DNA of 64,000 nucleotides, taken from NCBI RefSeq assembly GCF_019345465.1, contig NZ_JAHKRC010000003.1, positions 1 to 64,000 of the forward strand. The letters are read 5' to 3'. Origin of the DNA: Pseudomonas sp. NKUCC02_KPG. Its GTDB lineage: Bacteria > Pseudomonadota > Gammaproteobacteria > Pseudomonadales > Pseudomonadaceae. Shown here one piece after another: positions 1 to 7,912 of this stretch. The number at the start of each line of letters is the position of its first letter. The first letter of the stretch is position 1. The notes beneath the pieces are model-generated. The model was given only the letters and a program-made list of their open reading frames with translations. It did not search any database and was not told the DNA's origin. The position numbers were made by a program, and so were the translations under genes.

Positions 1-393
1 CTCAGCCGCCGTGGCCGCATACTTCGAGATATCGACTGTGCCCAGGGTGCTCATGTCGATCCCGGCACCTGGCTGGAACACGTTGGCCAGCACCAGGCCG
101 ACCAAAATCGCAATGGTGGTGACCACCTCGAAGTAAATGATGGTTTTAAAACCGATACGACCGAGTTTCTTCGCATCTCCCACGCCTGCAATCCCGACAA
201 CCAGTGAAGAAATCACGATTGGGATTACGATCATCTTGATCAGACGGATAAAGATATCGCCGGCAGGTTGCAGAACGTTACTGATCCACCAGGCCTTTTC
301 AGCACTGAAATGGTTGAGCAGCGCGCCGATTGCAATCCCGAGGACCAGACCAATCAGGATCTGCCAGGCGAGGCTAAGTTTTGCCTTCTTCAT
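1..393 (-). CDS. gltP: Glutamate/aspartate:proton symporter GltP, N-terminal part
   Basis: Inner-membrane dicarboxylate/amino-acid:cation symporter (SLC1/DAACS family) that takes up glutamate or aspartate with protons. Only the first 131 codons are present; the rest lies beyond the left edge. The protein starts MKKAKLSLAWQILIGLVLG at the ATG read leftward from 393 and shows a first hydrophobic helix, the family stretch FIRLIKMIVIPIVISSLV near residues 48-65, and GVGDAKKLGRIG after it. DctA is the other close family member; the short N-terminus and the KKAKLSLAWQ opening fit GltP better. The exact substrate is inferred from family resemblance. Confidence 0.85.
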   Translation of the reverse strand, partial: MKKAKLSLAWQILIGLVLGIAIGALLNHFSAEKAWWISNVLQPAGDIFIRLIKMIVIPIVISSLVVGIAGVGDAKKLGRIGFKTIIYFEVVTTIAILVGLVLANVFQPGAGIDMSTLGTVDISKYAATAAE

Positions 394-942
394 ATTATTT
401 TTTTTCTACCTTTACTTCAGTTTGATGTAGGTAATTGCCTGAACAGGAACGTTCATTTACCGAAAAATCTGTGTAAATAGCCGGGATAGATCGCTTGGAA
501 GTGGTGCTTGTCGCTCACTGGCAGACCGCTCAGGCGGCGCGACTATTCCAATGCCGGAGGGCGCCGTCTAATGCTGTAAATGCCTACCCTATGCTCAATG
601 TGCATGGCATTAATCAAAAAAACGCATGGTTTAAAGCTGTTCGAATACGCCATTTCGGGAGGCATAAGTGCCGTGCACCGGCCCTTGCAGAAGACGTGAC
701 GCGTTTTTTGGCAGGAGAAATGAAGGGCTGGATCCAGGGGGTGTTTGAGCAAGCAACCTCGGCATAAAGGCGCAATTTATTCTGGTCGGATTTCGACGGG
801 CTGGCGTGCATTCGCCACCTGAAGCCATCAAGGAGAGGGTTTTGCTATCTGGAGGTGCATGAGGAATGGGTGAAGCATCAGGAGCACTTTGAAAAAGCCT
901 GACACTGAGTTGCAAAGTTGTGACTTAAGCGATTCCTGACTT
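394..942. other. Intergenic stretch without a recognised gene
   Basis: No gene is recognised here. The first 90 bases hold the upstream region of the gltP-like gene, including a T-rich run at about 399-407. On the + strand one frame from 495 stays open to a TAA at 765 and then on to a TGA at 900-902. The second half reads like protein (ending EVHEEWVKHQEHFEKA), so a decayed gene is possible, but I recognise no family. Confidence 0.4.
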
Positions 943-970
943 TGTGGGAGCGAGCAAGGTCGCTCCCACA
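943..970. terminator. Short perfect hairpin, REP or terminator
   Basis: TGTGGGAGCGA at 943-953 pairs perfectly with TCGCTCCCACA at 960-970 across a 6-base loop. The GTGGGAGCGA core is the outer half of the common Pseudomonas REP. It lies just past the 3' end of the glycine-zipper gene and could end its transcription, but there is no clear T-tract. Confidence 0.55.
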
Positions 971-1000
971 CTTGAACAGCATTGCGACATTGAGCCTGGT

Positions 1001-1429
1001 TTATCGGCGGTGCTTGTTCTTCTTGTTTTTGTTTTTCTTGTGATGCTTGCCACCGGAGTTGTGCTTGCTGCCATCGTCGGCAAGATTGTTGCCTATCGCC
1101 CCGCCAGCGGCACCGCCAAGACCCGCGCCGATGGTGGAGCCAGTAGAGCCTCCCAGTCTGTTGCCGATGACCGATCCGCCGGCCGATCCGAGACCGCCAC
1201 CAATGGCGGCTTCGGTTTTGCTGCCTCGTGGCGCGCCGATAGCACTCCCTGCAGCGCCACCGACCCCGGCACCAACGGCGGCCCCCGTGGACCCCCCCAG
1301 CTGTTGGCCCACGATATTACCCAACGCGCCGCCAACACCGCCTCCGACAGCGGCGGTTCCGTCACCGGCAGCCATTGCTCCTTGTGCAAACAAAAGGCCC
1401 AGAACTAGCGCAGGTAGTGTCATTCGCAT
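1001..1429 (-). CDS. Glycine-zipper surface/outer-membrane protein
   Basis: A 142-residue exported protein. A signal peptide (MRMTLPALVLGLLFAQGAMAA, cut after AMA) is followed by about 95 residues of glycine-zipper repeats of the type GxxxGxxxG, with recurring GxAxGSxIG and GGSTG units. The C-terminal tail is very basic (HHKKNKNKKNKHRR). Such glycine-zipper proteins of Gram-negative bacteria sit in or at the outer membrane, but the role of this one is unknown. The basic tail could bind nucleic acid or lipopolysaccharide; that is a guess. It stands alone, with a hairpin just beyond its 3' end. Confidence 0.75.
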   Translation of the reverse strand: MRMTLPALVLGLLFAQGAMAAGDGTAAVGGGVGGALGNIVGQQLGGSTGAAVGAGVGGAAGSAIGAPRGSKTEAAIGGGLGSAGGSVIGNRLGGSTGSTIGAGLGGAAGGAIGNNLADDGSKHNSGGKHHKKNKNKKNKHRR

Positions 1430-1656
1430 CTTATATACCTCAATGGGCAGTAATCAGTGCACCCGCTACATTAGGGATGCCTGAGAATATAGACGGGGCG
1501 ATAACCCCCAAGTTCTATGTTGGCAACCACTGTGGCTGATAAAGCTGTAACAAGCTATTGCGGCGACAGGTTCCAGTCTTTGTGGCAGCGTTGCTCTTGA
1601 GTGAACAGCAATAGCGCAAGGTGAGGGATTTATGTCAGCCGTATGAAAGCCTCCCT

Positions 1657-1863
1657 TCACTTGACCTCAAGTGCGGCCTGAATCTGATCAGCATACTTGC
1701 TCAGCCTATTGAGCTCTGATTGAAGCTGCCCGGCACTGCTTGAATTTAGAACCTTGGCCTGGATCAAGGTTAAAGCCGCGGCAACAGCCAGTTCTCGTTG
1801 GCTCTGCGGGCTTGCGGCGCCAAAGGGGGTATCTCCCCTCAGGCCTTTGAAGTGCTCAGACAT
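1657..1863 (-). CDS. Small conserved hypothetical protein
   Basis: A 68-residue protein starting MSEHFKGLRGDTPFGAASPQ. The ATG at 1863 is preferred over one nine codons upstream because AAGGAGA lies about 8 bases before it. The body is predicted helical (QRELAVAAALTLIQAKVLNS, then a leucine-rich segment), with no signal peptide or membrane segment. I do not recognise the family. It resembles the small cytoplasmic helical proteins common in Pseudomonas, and neighbours do not suggest a function. Confidence 0.65.
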   Translation of the reverse strand: MSEHFKGLRGDTPFGAASPQSQRELAVAAALTLIQAKVLNSSSAGQLQSELNRLSKYADQIQAALEVK

Positions 1864-2059
1864 ACTGTTCTCCTTATTTCTGATCCGCATTTCACTTTTT
1901 CCGACAACTTTATCCAGTGTAGAAGGATCGGTGCCCGCGTGAAGTGCTCAGAACCCGGATCCCGGTCCATCCGTCTGCCTGCACCAGGCCGGGGCAGTCG
2001 GGTCGGAGTATTGGTGATTTACACAGCGTCAGCAGCGCCAAATATAAATCCTGATTCGC

Positions 2060-2073
2060 GTCAATTAAATGGC
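2060..2073 (+). promoter_or_regulatory. FleQ-box-like site 1 (weaker)
   Basis: GTCAATTAAATGGC matches the published FleQ consensus GTCAATnnATTGAC at 10 of 12 defined positions. It lies about 142 bases before the wssA start, and its centre is 62 bases from that of the stronger site. Confidence 0.4.
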
Positions 2074-2121
2074 TAATAAGTTTATTTATTACGTGTTTAC
2101 CAAGATACTAATCCTATTTCG

Positions 2122-2135
2122 TTCAATTTATTGAC
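2122..2135 (+). promoter_or_regulatory. FleQ-box-like site 2 (strong)
   Basis: TTCAATTTATTGAC matches the FleQ consensus GTCAATnnATTGAC at 11 of 12 defined positions, with only the first base differing. It ends 79 bases before the wssA ATG. FleQ is the c-di-GMP-responsive regulator of flagella and exopolysaccharide genes in pseudomonads, including cellulose operons, so the location is meaningful. Binding is inferred from the match only. Confidence 0.55.
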
Positions 2136-2214
2136 GATGCCATTGTGATGGCTTATTTTGGCGCGCTGCGGCTGGTCATGGGTCGTTAACAGTCAGAAAG
2201 CAGGAAGCCTTCCT

Positions 2215-3420
2215 ATGAGCCACAAAGACGACATATCAAATCTATTCAGTAGATTTGGCGCGACTTCAGACAGCTATCACGAGTTCGAAACCCCGTTCGA
2301 CTACCCGTGCGCAGCACCGCAAAAGATGCCGCTGCCTGCCGAGCCAGCGCCTTTGCCTGAAGTTGTGGCTCAAGTAATCGAGAACATGGCGGCCGAGCCG
2401 AAAATTGAACAGGCGCCATTCCGGTCGCTACCGTTTTCGGTGGTTACGCCGGGAGCGCAACCCGTCATGCAATCTGCAATGCCAGTCGTTGAGTCATCGC
2501 GCCCCCAGCCTGAAGCACCATTGATGACCTCCGGGGACGTTGCAACCCCGTTGCGTAACCTGCTCGCCGAAGTCGCCCTTGCCCGCCAGGCCGAGATGCA
2601 CGCCCAGGCACAGCTTGGGGCTCGTGTGCCGAAGTGCAAGGCACATATCGTGGCGCTGGTTTCGGCCAAGGGTGGCGTAGGCAAGTCAACTCTGGGCGCC
2701 GGGTTGGCCAGCAGCTTGTGTCTGGACGCATGCAAAACCATCGCCATCGATCTTGACCCGCAAAATGCGTTGCACTACCACCTCGGGATTGAATCCGGTG
2801 TGAGGGGCATGGGCACTACGAGCGAGGATGGCACCACCTGGGCCGACAAACTTCAGCAGGGTTTCGACGGTGCTCAAGTGCTGCCGTACGGCGTATTGAG
2901 CGATGACGAACGTTGTGCCCTGGAACGGGACATGAGCCAGGATCGCCATTGGTTGGCCCGGCAGCTGGCTCGCCTGAATCTGGATGAAAACGACGTGGTG
3001 ATTCTGGACACACCGACCGGCCGTTCGATGTATCTGGAGCAAGCGCTGGATGTGGCTGATCAAGTGATCGTAGTCACCACCGCCGACGCTGCCAGCTTTG
3101 TTGCCCTGGATCAGATGGATCGCCTGATGGGCTCCGTCCCCACCCGTCCTGAGTCCCCGGCCTGCAACTACGTGGTCAATCAGTTCGATGCCACCCGCGA
3201 GTTTTCGCGGGACATGCTTGAGGTCCTCAAACGTCGTTTGGGCGGGCAGATGCTCGGAGTCGTTGCACTGGATAACACCCTGGGCGAGTCGCTGGCCTAT
3301 GGTCGTAACCCGCTGGCTTCACCGAACGCATCTGCAGCCTGCCAGGATATGGCATGGCTGGGTAAACAACTCAAGGCCGGGTTTGAGAACGGCTCTGTTA
3401 CAGCGATGTCCGCTCTGTGA
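2215..3420 (+). CDS. wssA: Cellulose synthesis ATPase WssA (BcsQ/MinD-like) with BcsP/BcsR-like N-terminus
   Basis: First gene of the cellulose operon, 401 residues. Residues about 150-395 form a ParA/MinD-type ATPase of the BcsQ family: deviant Walker A KGGVGKST near 151-158, then AIDLDPQNALHYHLGI and VVILDTPTG. BcsQ proteins act at the inner membrane next to the synthase. The first ~30 residues (DDISNLFSRFGATSDSYHEF) resemble the conserved N-terminal motif of BcsP/BcsR accessory subunits, and residues 30-145 are a proline/alanine-rich linker, so the protein looks like a natural fusion. The ATG at 2215 is preferred because AGGAAG lies 8 bases upstream; an in-frame start at 2158 lacks this. 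The stop overlaps the GTG of the next gene. Confidence 0.88.
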   Translation: MSHKDDISNLFSRFGATSDSYHEFETPFDYPCAAPQKMPLPAEPAPLPEVVAQVIENMAAEPKIEQAPFRSLPFSVVTPGAQPVMQSAMPVVESSRPQPEAPLMTSGDVATPLRNLLAEVALARQAEMHAQAQLGARVPKCKAHIVALVSAKGGVGKSTLGAGLASSLCLDACKTIAIDLDPQNALHYHLGIESGVRGMGTTSEDGTTWADKLQQGFDGAQVLPYGVLSDDERCALERDMSQDRHWLARQLARLNLDENDVVILDTPTGRSMYLEQALDVADQVIVVTTADAASFVALDQMDRLMGSVPTRPESPACNYVVNQFDATREFSRDMLEVLKRRLGGQMLGVVALDNTLGESLAYGRNPLASPNASAACQDMAWLGKQLKAGFENGSVTAMSAL

Positions 3421-5639
3421 TCAAGACCAGCACTGAGCCGCCCGTTGTACAAACCCGTCTGCAACGTTGGGCGCAGTCCGTGGCTGATCGTATTGAACGA
3501 TGGCCCGTTGTGGCACGCCGCGCGCTGACCATTGGCACGATAGCGTTCTGCACGCTTGTGGGCTTATTGATCGTCACCGCCCCGTTTGATTTCTATGCCC
3601 AGTGCATCTTTGCACTCGGTTGCTTTGGTGCGGCGCTGATATTGCGCAGGATCCCTGGCCGGCTGACCATCCTGATCATGATCTGCCTGTCGCTGACTGC
3701 TTCGCTGCGCTACATGTACTGGCGTCTGACGGCGACCCTGGACTTCGATGAGTGGATCGACATCGCGTTCGGCTACGGTCTGGTACTGGCCGAGCTTTAT
3801 GCCTTGGTGGTGCTGATCTTCGGTTACTTGCAGACGGCATGGCCGCTGCGCCGCCAACCGGTATTGCTCAAAAGCCCGCCCAGCGAGTGGCCGGTAGTTG
3901 ACGTGTTCATCCCGTCCTACAACGAAGCCCTCGATATTGTGAAGTTGACTGTCTTTGCCGCCCAGGCCATGGACTGGCCGCAGGACAAGCTGCGGGTCCA
4001 CGTGCTCGATGACGGGCGTCGCGAAGACTTTCGCGAGTTCTGCGAGCAGATCAATGTCAACTACATCACCCGTGACAACAACCGACATGCGAAGGCCGGG
4101 AATCTCAACGAAGCGTTGCAGATCACCAGCGGTGAGTTCGTGGCCTTTTTCGATGCCGATCACGTGCCGACCCGTTCGTTTTTGCAAGTGAGCATTGGCT
4201 GGTTTCTGAAAGACCCGAAGCTGGCGATGCTGCAAACGCCGCACTTTTTCTTTTCCCCGGACCCGTTCGAAAAGAACCTCGATACCTTCCGCTCGGTACC
4301 GAACGAAGGCGAGTTGTTCTATGGCCTGGTCCAGGACGGCAATGACCTGTGGAACGCCACATTCTTCTGTGGCTCATGTGCTGTGATCCGGCGCAAGCCG
4401 CTGATGGAAATTGGCGGGGTCGCAGTAGAAACCGTGACCGAAGATGCCCACACCGCGCTCAAACTCAATCGCGCCGGCTACAACACGGCGTATCTGGCCA
4501 TTCCCCAGGCGGCGGGCCTGGCGACGGAAAGTCTGTCGAGCCACATCAGCCAGCGCATTCGCTGGGCCCGGGGCATGGCGCAGATTTTCCGCACCGACAA
4601 TCCGTTGTTCGGCAAGGGTCTGAACCTGGGGCAGCGCCTGTGCTACCTCAACGCGATGCTGCACTTCTTCTATGGTTTGCCGCGCCTGGTATTTCTGACG
4701 GCGCCGCTGGCCTTCCTGTTTTTCGACGCGCAGATTTTCCACGCTGCGGGGTTGATGATCATGGCCTATGCATTGCCCCATATCTTCCATGCCAGCCTGA
4801 CCAACTCCACCATTCAGGGGCGCTTCCGCCACTCGTTCTGGAACGAGGTCTACGAGACCGTACTGGCCTGGTACATCATGGGGCCGGTGCTGGTGGCGCT
4901 GGTCGATCCCAAGCATGGTGGTTTCAACGTGACCGACAAGGGCGGGATCATCGACGAGAAATTCTTCGACTGGAAACTCGCCCGTCCATACATCGTGCTA
5001 TTGACCCTCAACCTCGCGGGCATGGCCTACGGGATCGCGCGGCTGGCAATGGGGGAGGAGGGCGCCACAACCACGGTGCTGATCAACCTGATGTGGACGC
5101 TCTACAACGTCATCATCACCAGTGCTGCAGTGGCAGTGGCCAGCGAAACCCGACAGGTACGTGCTGAGCCGCGGGTAGCAGCCAAATTGCCTGTGCGCCT
5201 GACCTGTGCCGATGGCCGTGTGATAGAGGGTGTAACCCAGGACTTTTCGCAAAAAGGCATGGGTTTGATTTTGCCGGAAGGCGTCAGCTTGCCTCAGGGT
5301 GAGCAGGTACAGATTTCCCTGTTTCGCAATCAACACTCGAGTGTGTTCCCGGCAGTGGTCGTGTTCAGTCGCGGCGAGTTGGCGGGCGTGCAGTTTGATG
5401 CCCTGACCTTGCGTCAGCAGAGTGACCTGGTACGCCTTACATTCTCCCGCGCCGACACCTGGGCTTCGACCTGGGGCAGCGGGCAGGTCGATACCCCGCT
5501 TGTCGCCTTGCGTGAGGTCGGTCGTATCGGCCTGCGCGGTATCCACGAACTTTTCAAAGCCTCGGCCATGGAAGTGCGCAGCTTGCTGCGCCGTCGCCGC
5601 GTCACCCCTTCCACGCTAGACAATGTCCTGGACAAGTGA
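3417..5639 (+). CDS. bcsA: Cellulose synthase catalytic subunit BcsA/WssB
   Basis: UDP-glucose-dependent beta-1,4-glucan synthase of the inner membrane (glycosyltransferase family 2), 740 residues. N-terminal membrane helices are followed by the GT2 core with DDG near 198, DAD near 246, TED near 341 and the processive-synthase motif QRIRW near 379-383. More membrane helices follow. A C-terminal PilZ domain carries RAEPR (RxxxR) near 581-585 and DFSQKG (DxSxxG) near 609, so the enzyme should be activated by c-di-GMP. The start is GTG, overlapping the wssA stop as GTGA, which indicates translational coupling. All catalytic and c-di-GMP residues I looked for are intact. Confidence 0.96.
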   Translation: MIKTSTEPPVVQTRLQRWAQSVADRIERWPVVARRALTIGTIAFCTLVGLLIVTAPFDFYAQCIFALGCFGAALILRRIPGRLTILIMICLSLTASLRYMYWRLTATLDFDEWIDIAFGYGLVLAELYALVVLIFGYLQTAWPLRRQPVLLKSPPSEWPVVDVFIPSYNEALDIVKLTVFAAQAMDWPQDKLRVHVLDDGRREDFREFCEQINVNYITRDNNRHAKAGNLNEALQITSGEFVAFFDADHVPTRSFLQVSIGWFLKDPKLAMLQTPHFFFSPDPFEKNLDTFRSVPNEGELFYGLVQDGNDLWNATFFCGSCAVIRRKPLMEIGGVAVETVTEDAHTALKLNRAGYNTAYLAIPQAAGLATESLSSHISQRIRWARGMAQIFRTDNPLFGKGLNLGQRLCYLNAMLHFFYGLPRLVFLTAPLAFLFFDAQIFHAAGLMIMAYALPHIFHASLTNSTIQGRFRHSFWNEVYETVLAWYIMGPVLVALVDPKHGGFNVTDKGGIIDEKFFDWKLARPYIVLLTLNLAGMAYGIARLAMGEEGATTTVLINLMWTLYNVIITSAAVAVASETRQVRAEPRVAAKLPVRLTCADGRVIEGVTQDFSQKGMGLILPEGVSLPQGEQVQISLFRNQHSSVFPAVVVFSRGELAGVQFDALTLRQQSDLVRLTFSRADTWASTWGSGQVDTPLVALREVGRIGLRGIHELFKASAMEVRSLLRRRRVTPSTLDNVLDK

Positions 5640-7906
5640 TGAATTCAACGTCTTCAGCCTTCGCCGCCTTGCGCGATCTGCGCCGCGCGCTGGCCCGCCT
5701 GACGTGCGCCTTGCTGGCTTTCAGCGCTGGCGCTGCCAGTGCCCAAACCCTGTCTGCGGCCACGGCGCCCGGAGCGAAAAGCTACACCGTTACCCTCAAG
5801 CAATTGGGCCGCAATTATCCGATGAACCTGCGTGGAGTGGAGGCGACAGACAGCGTCAGCTTCGATGTGCGGGCCGACTCGATCGTCACCGGCGCCAGGC
5901 TGAACCTGCAGTACTCCTACTCCCCGGCGCTGCTGGCGGAGCTGTCGCAAATCAACGTGCTGGTCAACGATGAAGTGGCCGCAAGCCTGCCATTGCCCAA
6001 GGACAAGGCCGGGCAACTGCAGCAACAGGTTGTAGAGATCCCGGCTCATCTGATTACCGAGTTCAACCGCCTGAGCCTGCAATTTATCGGGCACTACACC
6101 ATGAGCTGCGAGGACCCCCAGCACTCCAGCCTGTGGGCCAAGATCAGCAATGCCTCGGAGTTGGGCATCGACGTATCGCCGCTGGCCTTGCCTGACGACC
6201 TGTCGATTATCCCGCTGCCGTTTTTTGATCGTCGCGATGCCCGTCCCCTGGACTTGCCGTTCGTGTTCGCCGCTGCGCCCGACAATGCCACGCTGGAAGC
6301 CGCCGGAGCCCTGTCGTCGTGGTTGGGTGCCCAGGCCAGCTATCGTGGTGCGCGGTTCTCATCGGGTTACAACCGGATTCCGGCCAGCGGCAATGCCGTG
6401 GTGCTGGTCAGTGGCCCGGATGCCCTTCAGATCGACAGCCTGAGCCTGCCGCCCGCCAAGGGCCCGACCCTGACCGTAATGACCAACCCCAATGATGCCA
6501 ATGGCAAGTTGCTAGTCGTCAGCGGTCGCGACGGAGCTGAGCTCAAGCGCGCTGCAACGGCGTTGGTGCTGGGCAATCAGGCCTTGTCGGGCAATAGCGT
6601 TGTCATCGACCGCCTGGATGTGGTGCAGCCACGCAAACCCTATGACGCACCGAACTGGTTGCCCAGTGATCGCCCGGTAAAACTGGGTGAGTTGTTGCCA
6701 GCCAAGGAACTGGCGGTGTCCGGCTACAACCCGGGCGACATTACCGTACCGCTCAACTTTGCCCCGGACCTGTTTACCTGGCGCGAAGGCGGTGCGCCGT
6801 TGAACCTCAAGTACCGTTACACGCCTCAAGAGAAGTCCAACAACTCATCGTTCATCATCAGTTTCAACGATGCGCTGATTCAGTCGCAGAACCTGCCGTC
6901 CCAGGACAAGCTTCCGAGCGGCGTACTCAGCGCGCTGAAGTCCGACGACAGCCTTGGCCGCGAAACCACCGTGATGCTGGCGTTGAACTCGACTGCCCTG
7001 CAGTCACGGCTGCAGCTGCGATACATGTTCGATTACATCAAGCAGGGGGAATGTAACGACATCATCATCGACAACATGCGTGGGGCCATTGACCCCGAGT
7101 CGACCATCGATGTGAGCGGCTACGACCACTTTATCGCCATGCCCAATCTTGGCGTGTTCAAGGATGCCGGATTCCCGTTCACCCGCCTGGCCGACTTGTC
7201 GCAAACAGCCGTGGTGTTGCCGGATAACGCAGGCACCGCGGACCTGGATGCCTACCTGACTGTACTTGGTCGTTTCGGCAGCTCCACGGGTTACCCGGCC
7301 ACCGGCGTACAGGTGATCCAGGCCGCGCAGGTTGGGAGCGCTGCGGACAAGGACTTGCTGGTGCTGGCATCCGGTGCCAATCAGCCGTTGCTGACGCAAT
7401 GGGCTGATCGTCTGCCCGCTGCCGATGGCGAAGGACTGCAGAGTTTTCATCTGTCCGACCTGCCAATGCGGGTACGTGACTGGTTCAGCCCCGACCCTGA
7501 AGCCAATCTGCGCAGAACCCGGCTGGCGATGGCATTTTCCGGTGGTGCGCGCAGTACCTACCTCACCGGATTCGAGTCACCGCTCAAAAACGGTCGCAGC
7601 GTCGTGGTGATCGCCAGTGGTCAGCCCCAGGGCCTGGCCGACGCGACCAATGCCCTGATCGGTGGTGAGGATTACACCCAGTCGATCCAGGGCAGCCTGG
7701 TGGTGGTACGCGGTAAAAATATCGAGCCACTGGTTGCGGACGAGCAGTACTACGTCGGTAGCCTGGGCCCGATCAAATACCTGCAATGGCTGATGTCGCG
7801 CCACGTGGTACTGGCGCTGATACTGACCGGCCTGGGTGTGATCCTGCTCAGCGGTCTGGCCTATCTGGCATTGCGCGCGCGTGCCAACAAGCGTCTGGGC
7901 GGCTGA
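5639..7906 (+). CDS. bcsB: Cellulose synthase periplasmic subunit BcsB/WssC
   Basis: Periplasmic partner of BcsA, anchored in the inner membrane; it guides the nascent glucan through the periplasm. 755 residues. There is a signal peptide (LTCALLAFSAGAASA, cut near residue 35), a long beta-rich body with two carbohydrate-binding/flavodoxin-like repeats typical of BcsB, and one C-terminal membrane helix (LALILTGLGVILLSGLAYLAL) followed by a basic tail. The ATG overlaps the bcsA stop as TGATG; a GTG one codon earlier is possible. The BcsB helix is needed for BcsA activity in characterised systems, and it is present here. Confidence 0.95.
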   Translation: MNSTSSAFAALRDLRRALARLTCALLAFSAGAASAQTLSAATAPGAKSYTVTLKQLGRNYPMNLRGVEATDSVSFDVRADSIVTGARLNLQYSYSPALLAELSQINVLVNDEVAASLPLPKDKAGQLQQQVVEIPAHLITEFNRLSLQFIGHYTMSCEDPQHSSLWAKISNASELGIDVSPLALPDDLSIIPLPFFDRRDARPLDLPFVFAAAPDNATLEAAGALSSWLGAQASYRGARFSSGYNRIPASGNAVVLVSGPDALQIDSLSLPPAKGPTLTVMTNPNDANGKLLVVSGRDGAELKRAATALVLGNQALSGNSVVIDRLDVVQPRKPYDAPNWLPSDRPVKLGELLPAKELAVSGYNPGDITVPLNFAPDLFTWREGGAPLNLKYRYTPQEKSNNSSFIISFNDALIQSQNLPSQDKLPSGVLSALKSDDSLGRETTVMLALNSTALQSRLQLRYMFDYIKQGECNDIIIDNMRGAIDPESTIDVSGYDHFIAMPNLGVFKDAGFPFTRLADLSQTAVVLPDNAGTADLDAYLTVLGRFGSSTGYPATGVQVIQAAQVGSAADKDLLVLASGANQPLLTQWADRLPAADGEGLQSFHLSDLPMRVRDWFSPDPEANLRRTRLAMAFSGGARSTYLTGFESPLKNGRSVVVIASGQPQGLADATNALIGGEDYTQSIQGSLVVVRGKNIEPLVADEQYYVGSLGPIKYLQWLMSRHVVLALILTGLGVILLSGLAYLALRARANKRLGG

Positions 7907-7912
7907 CAGGGC

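Larger units (their letters stand above)
1864..2214 (+). promoter_or_regulatory. Upstream regulatory region of the cellulose operon
   Basis: A 351-base gene-free region separating the small minus-strand gene from wssA. The last 160 bases are AT-rich, unlike the operon itself. It contains two sites resembling the FleQ box (annotated separately). No convincing sigma-70 or sigma-54 promoter could be fixed by eye. Confidence 0.5.

Noticed and set aside
944..1484. Plus-strand frames over the glycine-zipper gene
   Set aside because: They are proline- or alanine-rich mirrors of the glycine codons; the minus frame has a proper signal peptide.
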